A stretch of DNA of 64,000 nucleotides from Metellina segmentata (Eukaryota; Arthropoda; Arachnida; Araneae; Tetragnathidae), in NCBI GenBank assembly GCA_947359465.1, contig OX375876.1, positions 83,164,359-83,228,358 on the forward strand, read 5' to 3'. The position numbers and the translations under genes were made by a program. Below are positions 50,501 to 62,500 of this stretch, in pieces. Under the pieces are notes generated by a model that was not told the origin of the DNA, made no database searches, and saw only the letters and a program-made list of their open reading frames with translations. Position 1 is the first letter of the stretch. Each line of letters begins with the position of its first letter.

Positions 50501-53500
50501 ATGAGTAGAATTGCCATATATAATACGTCGGAAATTATAGTCCCTGTGCAGGTCTTTTGGTTCGGTATCAAATTCCAAGTGATGATCACTGAACTTAAAG
50601 CCACCGAAGCTTAGAATCATGGCCTGCATTGCTCCCTCTGCTCCTAAAAGAGGAAATTTAAATATATTTACATGCTTATCAATGTTTCCCATGTCTATCA
50701 TGTTACATAATATATCCTGATACTTATACAAATGTGTGAATAAATATTCTAAACTTAATGATAAGATGCAAGGAATTAACAATATATGGATGAAACTCGT
50801 ATTTTTATGCCACTGCGTGGCTAGCCCAGCATGGCCAGTTGCTTTTTTGGTGTTATTGGTTTGCTTCACAAGCCAAATGGGAATTCGTAGACCATTGGGA
50901 AAACAGCCATCACGGATTCCCATTTGGTTTGCGAATTTGTAGCCTATTGGATAACAGAGTTGCCCGTGACAGTTCTTTTTGTAGGGGTCACATTACTTTC
51001 ATGTCATGCTTCGCAAACCAAAATATATAAATATTTAATTGATAAATTATTTATTAATAGAAAATCCAACATATAAGGTACCTATCTGGTGTAAAATTTT
51101 CTGCAGATTTCAATTCTGTTAAAATTTTTATTCTATCTTTAACGATCGCCGAGATAGAAATAAGCACTGAGAAGAACACCAGTGATAACTTTAATAATTT
51201 CTTTTGTTTCACTCAAATCCGTTTCTGAGAAAATCAAATGGAATGAAATGAAGGTCATTCGAATCTGTTCGCCTCATTCAAGACGAAAGGTGAAAAAACT
51301 TGGCATGGTCAATTAAAACTTGGTTGACATCAATAGTGACATGAGGGAGAAAAGCCTAAATTTTGATGCTTCTTCATTTCCCAAAAGAAAGATTAGTGAA
51401 AAAACTATTAAGTTCGTTTTAGAATGTTCTAGATTGAATTTTAAAATTCGCCACAACCTTTAAACTGCAAAAAATTTGGACTACCTGTGTGCCAAATCCC
51501 ATTACTGTAAGTGCCATAGATTCGTCAGGACTTTGCGGGCAAAAAACAAACACTTCCTTTTATAATAGTAGAGATACCAAATGCCAATTTATCAGATGCA
51601 GTAATCCAAAACCAGTACATGAGATGCAATAACACAAAAGCTATTTTTTACTGTATTTAACCTAGAACTCTATCTGCTTCAAAGCACTAGTTTTACTAGA
51701 AAAAGTGAATAGAGAGTTCTAAAAACATTACAATTTTAAAACATGCCGTTAAAAGGTTTGGTTATTTAGGTGGTATATAGCTCAAGAACCATTTTCGGCC
51801 AAGCTGCACAAAGCATGATAGACAAAAGTAGTACAAAATCTCATGAGAGGGATTGGGGAATAGAACACACACAATGGGAAGGATAGCTTGGGATAACCTG
51901 GAGCACAACCTGTGTTTACTAAAAGACAACAAATCCCATATGGGAAGAAAGGAACCTCTACAAGGAGTTACTAGAATCACGTGTGACTAATAATACACAG
52001 ATAATATTAATTTTTGTGACTGAAACCTAACTTTATTAGCTATTTCAGTGGGAATAGTTACATAGGATTGGATTGCATAGAATCACGCAAATCCCATGCA
52101 CTGATGTAAAATAAGAAAATGCACTTTTCTCATTTGTCATGGCTGATATGTGTTCTGATGTAAAAGCATAAGAACATTAGAGAAACCACAAATAGCCCAG
52201 GCATGAGAATCTTCCGCGTTTCCGCGGATTTCCGCTTTTTTAGATTTTTTCACGTTTTTCCGCTTTTTAGTAATTTTCCGCGTTTTCTAACGTGATTTAG
52301 GCTGTTTTTAAGCATATGACGTATCAGTGTTCCTAGCCAATGAGAGTATATTTCAAGCTTTGAAGAACCGGATGTCCTAGTGACGTTTTTATGTACTAGT
52401 GGGTATGCCTGGGCGATGTATCGATATATCGTGTTAAACCGGTGTGAGGACGACAACCACATCAGTTTCACGATGGCGATGCATAGTGACATCGCGATTT
52501 TTTCCGATCTTACACAGGCATCCCTTAGCTAGCGCAGATCTCGCGGTCATCGTGACATCGCGATTTTTTCCGATCTTACACGGGCATCCCTTAACTAGCG
52601 CAAATCTCGCGGTCATCGTTAAATCGCGATTTTTTCCGATCTTACACAGGCATCCCTTAGCTAGCTCAGATCTCGCGGTCATCGTGACATCGCGATTTTT
52701 TCCGATCTTGCACGGGCATCCCTTAACTAGCGCAAATCTCGCGGTCATCGTTAAATCGCGATTTTTTCCGATCTTACACAGGCTTCCCTTAGCTAGCGCA
52801 AATCTCTCGGTCATCGTGACATCGCGATTTTTTCCGATCTTACACGGGCATCCCTTAACTAGCGCAAATCTCGCGGTCATCGTTAAATCGCGATTTTTCC
52901 CGATCTTACACAGGCTTCCCTTAGCTAGCGCAGATCTCGCGGTCATCGTTAAATCGCGATTTTTTCCGATCTTACACAGGCATCCCTTAGCTAGCGCAAA
53001 TCTCTCGGTCATCGTGACATCGCAATTTTTTCCGATCTTATTCAGTCATCCCTTAGCTAGCGCAGATCTCGCGGTCATCGTGACATCGCGATTTTCCCCG
53101 ATGTCACGGTTTTCCGGTGTCGCGATGTTACCGCTCAGCGCCAAATTAATGAGGAATTTCTCAAAGTCATTTGAGTCCTGAAGATGACTTTCGATTCCAA
53201 ATTACTTTTTTTAGCGAAATTGTAATTCAGTATAATTTCAACAAAAAGGATTTTACACAATGAAGTTGAATTCCAAAAACCCATTCTTGTTTCTTGATGT
53301 TACAATCAATCCGTTTGCATCCTTTTTTGTTGCGAATTTCTGTGGCAATTTAGGTCACATATGCCGTCGTCATTACTTAGAGGAATCAAATGCCCCTTAA
53401 TTTCTATTTATGCTGAAGTTTTTCTTAAAAGCTAATTTTAATCTCTACTTGAGCATATATGGTGTGTGGGGGGACGCACACATATATTAGGGTTTGTCCC

Positions 53501-56500
53501 CAATCTCAAATGTTCCATTTCCCATAAAAAGTTACCATACCAATTCTTTCTGTTCTTTCAAACAGTTTTAAGGGGTCCACGACAACTTTGAAATTTTAGA
53601 TTTTCTGTATCAGCATCATCAATTACAACCAAGATAGAGTTGTTGCCAAAACCATGTGGTAACACTGACTAGGCTAGTGACTGCAGCTTTAACTTTGTTT
53701 ACAATACATTTCCTGTTAATTTCAACTTGTGGTTTTCATTATGAACTGATTTTCAACTTTTGTTTATTGCTAGTTTGATTCTGATTTGGACAGTGTACAC
53801 TGGCCTAACTTTAACTGAACTTTTTGGTTCTGATTTCCCTATGGAAACCAGACTGACTTCAAATATTTTTGGTCTTGAATGATAACTTGTGATGATTCAC
53901 AAATAAATGGCTCCAAACTTCCAGCTAATTTGCAAGTTTTCAGGTGTATGATGTATCATATTAAAGAAGGTGTCCAAGAAAATAGGACTAAATGGGAGTC
54001 TGCAAAACTAGTCCTTTCCTAAGCAAAGCTGTTTCATGAAAAAGCAAATATCCCAATAATCAGTGAACGAAAAGCTTGTGAAAAACTTAAAAAACTTCTT
54101 GATGACAGTGTAAAATTAAGAGGGATACCCCTTTAAAAAATAAGCCATCGCTAATGCTATGCTAGCTACAAAACCAAATTCCATCAATACTGCTTTTAAA
54201 TTGCAAGGTAGATATGGCATGGATTTTGGAAAACCCAAATTTCCTAAAAAATCTCACTCTAAATACAACTCTTTCTGATTTACTTGGATCATATTATTGG
54301 TTTTTATTTTATCTGCTTGAACTAGACTCAAATTTTTAAATAGATGTTTCAGAATGGTCAAATTCTGTATCCTATACCACATCATTCACAAAGTTACAAG
54401 CATTGAATGTTGTCAATGACTGCAGAAAGAGGGATCAAGCTAAGTACTGATTTCATACAGTCAGCAAAATGTGAAAATCGTTACCAAAATATTCTGCAGG
54501 TTGTCGAACAAGATCGACAAAAACAGAGAAATCTGCGAAAACGACCAAAATTGACTGATTCTTAAATTGAGTGTACTTGTATGAATTTAAAATGAAATTA
54601 GAAAATTAATAGCATAGGATAATATATTATTTTATTATATCACAAAACAATCTTAATTGCATTATTTCATGAGAATATATGTTGAAAAAATTTGTTTTAC
54701 TCACAATGCTTTGTGTATCAGAATTTCCACTTTTATTGTACATTCCTAGTACAGGTGGACCACATGGATGTTATACAATTTTTCAAAACTTTTATGTATA
54801 ATATTTTTTTTTGCATTTCGAACAAAAATAACAATGACAGACCATTTCCATGAATTTTTTTAAAAGATGGGGCATTTGATGCACACACACCCTAACAGAT
54901 ATATATGCAAAATCTTGTTTTAAATCATGCGTGTTTCTTAAATGTACAACGTAGATCTATACTTGTTATTATTTTTTTTTCCTACCGCAATTTTTAATAA
55001 CCAAGAGAAAAAGAACTTAATAATAATTATATATATGGTGATATAGGAACAAGGTTTTGCTTTTACTATATATAAAATGCATGGTTAGCATCACGATATT
55101 GCAATGTTAGAATGTCGATGTATCGCAATGTAAAAATTTGAACATCGCCCAGGTTTACTAGGGGGTCCGCCCACTGCTCACCAACTCCATAGTGTACAAA
55201 CTGTTCCTCGAGCATGTTCGAGTTGTTAATTTTAATTTTTACTGTTGCGAAATCCTGTGCACACAGACCTGACTCGCATGTATTTAATTTCACATTTTGG
55301 TTTTCCTCTTTTTTGAAATTTTGCATTCTCATGCCTGAAATAGCCTTAGTACATTGCAAAAACAAACTGCCAGCCTTCCTTGAAGCAACTCATTGAATAA
55401 AGAAAACTAAAAGTTGAAAACTAGTTTCTCCGCATCAATAAAAGTGAAATGTTTATTATCTAGTATAGCAAACCTTTCCAGTTTTGTAGTCAAAATTAGA
55501 CATTTCGTAGCAGTTGGCAGGTATGAAGTTAATCCATTAATTTTCCTACAAAACATTTCACACCTGCTGGCTTCAGGGTGGGAAAGTTCTTGTTTTCAAT
55601 CTGGTGTAAGGCACATATCACACCCCGTCAAGAAAAGTGACATAACTCAAAATTGCAGCATTTGAGAAAAATCAACTTAAAGGATACTATAAAACTTATA
55701 TTGAAATAGTATAAGCTCTCTAGTATAGTATATTCTATAGAATAGAAAAAACATGCTGGGATGTCTCATACATATTTTTCAATGACATAACCTCAAAATT
55801 TTCATTTTTTGACTTGCGTCTTTTTTTTTGCTGGGGTGTGATATGTTTGTTCACCTAGAAGGAATGCCCAGCCTCTAAATGGGCTGTACCTAGAATGAGT
55901 TTATATGTAACGTGTCCCTACAACTATGGTGCCACAAGGTAATACAAAGTGGTTCACAAATCTGCCTTTGTGCCATAATGAATATTCAATAGGCAGGGTA
56001 GAAGAGTAGAAAAACATTTCACATATTAATTGTAAACCAATTTCTTGTTTCTAAAATTTCTTGTTTATTAAAAGTTGGTTACATAAACATAATATGCTTT
56101 CTTATTTAATCACAGGGTTCCCACTCTTCAAGCAAAGAAAAATTTGGGTCTTTCCAAGGCCATCTTTCATTTGTTTAAGGCTACATTTAACACAGATCAC
56201 AGTAGATTAACCTGTGAGGGTACATGTGAAGAAACTTTCATATGTGCTAGGTTTGGATCTCATGAACCTAGTTTTCAAACCAGTAATATTTAACTAACCT
56301 ATAAATATTGTGCACTTGATTTTTTGTGACACTTGACATTTGGATGAGTATCGTTGACCTTGGTTTGTGAAATAAAGCATGCAATTCTCTAGTAAACATT
56401 AAGGCACTAAATAAATTTTAAGGGCTCTTAACAAATATTAAAGATGAATGGGAACCCTGAATCACAAGCATACAAATGATAAAAATAGCTCTACAATCTT

Positions 56501-59500
56501 TACATCTGATGTTACAGTTTATATCCTTTCGTCAGAAACAAAATGCATAGTTTTGCGTAAGATTGTAAAAAACTAGAAGTTCCTATTTTTTCTAATAATT
56601 TTGTTAATGAATAAAATTAAATATAAACTAGAACTTAAATCCCTTACCAGCTAATAACAAACGATGACAACCCTGCTTGTTCAGAGTAAGAAACCACAAA
56701 TGAACAATTCTATTGACATCAGAAATAGTTTTCAAATCTGACCATAATGTTGATGCTTGCCTATAAGAGAAACGAAACGAAAGATTACAAAAATATAATT
56801 GAAAAATATTGCATTTTGGATACCTAGAATTCTGAACATTATGTTTTGTTAGTACTAGTAAATACATTACATTCATATTATACATATTTTATACACCCTA
56901 CAATAATGAACAGGACGCCAGCGGATTTGCATAAAGACCGATTACTTGTTTTTGGGTGTTTTTCATGGTATGGCCTGGGAGCGTTGCATGTTATTCCTGG
57001 TAAATTGAATACCGATGCTTACATGAACATTTTGGACAATCAAGTTCTTCCTACACTCTGGCGCAATTTTATGTAATGGACGAATGTTACTTCCACGACA
57101 ATAACGCTCCATGCCATGTTGCAGCCTCTGTCAAGCAGTGGTATCAAGATATGGATGTAAAGCGTCTTCCCTGGCCTGCTCAGAGTCCAGACCTTAAACC
57201 ACATTGAACATTTGTGGGATGAGTTAGAGCGACGCTTACAGACCAGGGAACTACGTCCGAAATCTACAGCTGAGCTGGCGACATTCTTGCAGCAGGAATG
57301 GACGACACAAATACACATAGCTGTGTATCAAAACCTAGTGGAAAGTATGCCCAGAGAAGAGTTGCTAGTGTAATTGAAGCATGTGGGGGACCATCCCCCT
57401 ATTAAAGCAGGTATTCTTTCCCTTATACCATCACATCTTGCTGTCCAGTCCATTATTGTATGGTAGTGTACATTGAATAACTATTAATGGTCATCTATTA
57501 AATAATAAATATAAATTCATATTTTATAAGGAACCAAAATTTGTGTACAAATTTTACTAATACACTAAATTAAAAACAAACTTTTGCCACAAAGGGTTTT
57601 TATGAGTTAGGATATTTTGGTGATAAAGTATCATAATTATTAGGAGTTGTGCAAAACGTAAGACATAAACATATAAAAAATATATACAAACAAATGTAAT
57701 GATTTCTATTTATCAAATGTCATGAAACAATACAAGAGGCAGTCAATAATTACTTACAATGCAGTTGTATGTGTTTCTCTTGACAGCTGTCGTTTTTTAG
57801 AGCATTGCAATGTGAGAGTTGTCTTATCAATACTGCCCAGGTTTGAAATTGCTTGTTCAGTTCAATTGACACTGATGTGATATTAACCATACCTGCTGTT
57901 TGATGCCAACAGATTGAACGGTTCAAAATTGGCAGCGCAAGTGTTTTGTGTGAAATTGTAAAATCGTAATTGAAGTCAGAAAAATGTCCACTGCTCCGAG
58001 AACAATGTCAATGATACTGTATGTAACAGAGACAAGTGACCATAGTCGATCAAATGGCAAATTAGTCATTCACTAGACCAAGAACTGAATGAAATGGTGC
58101 ATGAATGGCTCTACTCATTCCCAAAACCTTTTTATTGTGGTAACAAAAATTTGTGTAATGAAACAATTGCATTGAAAAAAAGAGCACTTTGTTGAAAAGT
58201 AATGTGTGTTATCTGTTTTAATTAGGTTAACCCTATTTCCTTGAGACAAAAATGGAAAATTGAGTTGGCTAAAATGGGAAGAGGATAATGTAATATTCTG
58301 TATCTACAAGTTCATAAACATTTTAAAGCTTACCATTATTCTTCAGTCACAGAACTCATACAAAAATGTATATATATATATTTTTTTTTAATTACGGCGG
58401 GCACTCGATTGTTAATTATAGGCCACTGCAAGGCAGGGAAGCGATGGTCATTTATGAAGGGGCACCCAATGGGGGACCATCACTACCCCTAACTAAGGAC
58501 AGCACAATTACATCCATGCCCTGACCCCGGATTTGAACCAGGAACCTTCCGATCCAGAGGCCAACACCTTAACCACTAGACCGGTTGGTCGGCTACAAAA
58601 ATTTATATAAATGTAGAGAGGATTTTTTTCATTGGAGTAATATTCATGGTGGAATGCATCTTATGCAGTAAATTTTGGTCATAGAGGTTCTCACACTATA
58701 TGAAAGCATTGTTTTACATAAAAGCCCCAACTGTCTAAACAAGTTATGTACTTCCTTTTATTAAAAGGTGGATAGAATTGACATTTTTATTAAAACCCAG
58801 GGCAGCCAGAAATATGAAAAAAACTCAGTGCTGTCCAATCCAAAACAGTATGTAAGGTCAGCCCAATTTTAATTAAAATAACGTTTTAAGCTACAATGTG
58901 GATAATTATTGACTCACCCTTGTAGATAGATAGCCAAACACTATTCTATTGTTCATAAACATTAATTAATTACCTATACCTAAATATTACTGGTTATAGT
59001 AATTGCTATGATTAGTAATGTACCAAAAGTAAAACTTGTAATGATTTTTAAGTAATAGCTCAATATAGCAAAACATAAAAAGCGAAATAAGTTAATTTAT
59101 AGTTCAATGAATACATTTTAACTTACAGTGTATGATGTCCACTATAGCATTTGTCAGGAACATATAAATACTTTTGATACATGAGGCGCTGCTGAGGAGT
59201 TATGTCTGATTCAGACACATAATCTCTGGAATTGGACATTATATAATAGAGTGTTGCATTTATTTTATCTCCATTTAAGGCCCCTTGTGCTTTAGAGTAG
59301 CTTATTGTAAACCCACTATGCCACAACTGCAATGAGATAGTAATGAAACAATTTATTAAAGCATTTCATAAAATTTAACTGAGACATAAAAATTTTAAAA
59401 ACAGAAGCTTGCCTTTTTCCATGCTTCCACATGTTTCATTCGCAGATATAATGGATCTGTATCCAAAGCATTCCTAAGATCCTGTAACATCGATGAAGTA

Positions 59501-62500
59501 AAATTTAAGAACAAATAAAAGGTGATCTAGATGCAAAAATAAGAATATTCATTAAAAGAAATGTGAGATACATGCCATTTGAGACTGCGATTCAAGTTTC
59601 TGTTTGGTTGACTCAGATGTAGGAACAGAAGATGGATCTGAATAGTGTACTGCAGTTCTAATGATTAATTTCTTAGAGCTAAAACAAAAAATAAAGATCT
59701 ATATTTTTATATATAATTTTATATTTTGAAAGAAAAGTCAACATCCTTCATTCAAAATGATCATTAATAAAGACTTAAATTGCAGAAATGCACTCATGTC
59801 CATAAATTAAGGATAATGCCAGCTCCGGCAAATAAAGGTTCAGAAACAAAACAAACGTGACTTATTCATAAAGCCCATTTATTAAACAAAATATAAAGAA
59901 CAAAAAAAGATGGTGTAGGTATGATACCATTCATAAAAACTATGATTTTTGCTCACTGGAGCAATTACAAAAAATATCGACCTTACAAAAACTTAACATG
60001 ACATGGTTGGTATGATGGTTAATACATTGTATGTCTCCCAGACTATGAAATACAGTCCGTACGCCTAGCCATGCTGAGAATCAAATTATCGAGCTGATCT
60101 TGGGGAAGATCACTCCACTCAGCAAGCAAGGCTCTCCACGCAACTCGTCGGCCAAGCATGTCCCTCACATGCTTGATTGGATTCAAGTCAGGTGAGAATG
60201 TTGGCCATTCCATATGTTTGATATCCTCAGAATCAAGGCATTCATTTACATTGTTTGTACGGTGAGGACGGAACGTTGTCATCCATAAACACAAATTCTG
60301 CGCACATGGTACCCCTAAACAAATGTATATGTTGTTCCAGAACGATGTCCCGATAAATTTGGCCTCTCATGGTTCCGATTTGAACATGTAGATCTATTCT
60401 GGAGCCCAGTATAATTCCGCCCCAAACGAGCAATCCTGCACCATCGTAACAGTGTCGTACAATGATGTTGTCTTGATGGTAGCGGGTACCCGGCTTTCTC
60501 CATATAAACGTCCGCCGTGAATCAGACTGCAAGCTAAACCTGGACTCGTCGGAAAACATCACACAAGCCCACTGTGACAATGTTCACATAGCATGTTCTC
60601 TACTCCAGGCTAACCGCTGGCAACAGTGAGTTGCTGTGAGCGGAACACATCCAACAGGTCTGCAAGCATATAGACCAACATGTCCCAAACGTCTTGAAAA
60701 TGTCGTACTCATAGCTGAAAACAGCTGACGAGAAAGGTCGGATACTGTGCTCGTCTGCTTCTTTTTACAGTTACTGCCAAATACCGGTCGTCATTCGGCG
60801 TTGTAACTCGGCAGGCGACCTGTACAGAACGTCTACTGACATTTCCATCATTTTGAAATCGTTACCCAAGCCTAGAGATGACACTTTGGGTGATTCCAAG
60901 TTCCACTGAAACTTTCGTCTGAGTATGCCCATATTACAGGCGGACAATAATTCCACCGCAAAAAAATCGGCATGCATCCCCTGTGCCATAACTATTTGGT
61001 TGTGGCACTGAGCGTCTTACAGAACACTTGAGAACAATTTTACTTCTTTGCTACCATTCCTTATATACACCTCTCTTACACTCTCGTCATTGTGATGTAC
61101 TATCAGCGTCCTCTGATGGCTTCCTGTAATTTGAATATTATTCTTGAAGATGTAAGCGATAATTCTACTGGTGAAATTTTTACTTTAGAGTTTGATTTCC
61201 ATGTGATTCTGAATTATCCTTAATTTATGGACATGGGTGTATATTGGTATAATTTTGAGAAGATCCCATATGCCTAACTTGAGAAAAAATATAGATAATT
61301 TTTCCATGTTTCTGAAAATCAAAGTAAATTTAAATATTAAAATAATTTAAAACAAAAAAAGAGGTTTCTGCACGAGACCTCATAACAGCTTCAGCAGAAC
61401 TGTGGGAGAAACAATTTTTTCCCAGATATTTTTACAAAATCTAAATTTTAATTCTTTATGTTTGAACTCATTAAGTTTAATTTTGTTACTTGCTGTCTGA
61501 CAATATAAGAATTAAAAAAAAATCTACTCAAAATTCTGAGTTTATGCATCTGGGTTAAGACAACAAAATGCATTCATATTTGAGTATTTCTAGAGATTAT
61601 GACTATGTGTTTTGTTTGTAAATAAATCATTGTTTTTATCAATATTTTTTATTTTGAGTATTCTTGTAATTACTTTTCACCTGAGTAGATTCGAAGTTGA
61701 AATTCGATAAGTTTGGTCACCTCTCAATTTTCAGAATTCTACATTTATTGAATGACCAAAATTTTATTTAGTTTGTTAAACCGCTACTAATATACTTATG
61801 TTACATAATTTTTATGTTGTAAATATATGTAGTGATTAGATTTTAATCAACCTGCCATTTTCTTCAAAATTATAATCGATTATCTTTGCTTCGTCTCCAG
61901 AGGGATTTTCAATGTAAATAAACAAACCATCAAAACATGAGGATTTTATTTCTGGTAATCCAATATAAAACGAAAGGAATTTTCAATGTAAGCAAATGAA
62001 AATTAATTTTTCATTCTTTTGTTATTGGTGGCGAGTTTTGGAAATATTGCATCTTTGATGCAAGAACGTCACAAGTCAAAATATTGATAGGAAAACTGAG
62101 TGCGCTGTAGGTTTATTCTTTCAATCTAAGCAACACCTGGTAATACTCCTCTAGAATTTAAGAATTCTATAGCAGTCATTTTTAATTATAGTATGTCAAA
62201 CCAAAAGTATTAACACAGCAGTATTTTTGTAATGTGGACAAAGTAAAAATGAAGTATTTTTTGGAATTACTCATTTCAGTTAGATATCAGCAAAGCAAAA
62301 AGATTCTAGTATTGAAAGTGCATTCTAGTTATTTGCTCACTGTTAATAGAAGCAGTCACTTATATTAGATAATTTGCTGTTCCAACAAGACAGTGCCTAA
62401 TTGAAATACAATATGAAATTTTGGAAGAATATAGTTAAAGTGTGAAGGTGGGGTTCATTGATACTGAGGACATGCTAAATCATTAGTTCTTCAATGTACG

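Noticed and set aside
50375..50923. 182-codon open frame as one exon
   Set aside because: A splice acceptor at 50644 separates true coding sequence (50643-50379) from upstream intron and Helitron sequence that happens to be open.
52434..53181. Long open frames of 192 (-) and 245 (+) codons
   Set aside because: Both are by-products of a 66-bp tandem array whose period is a multiple of three.
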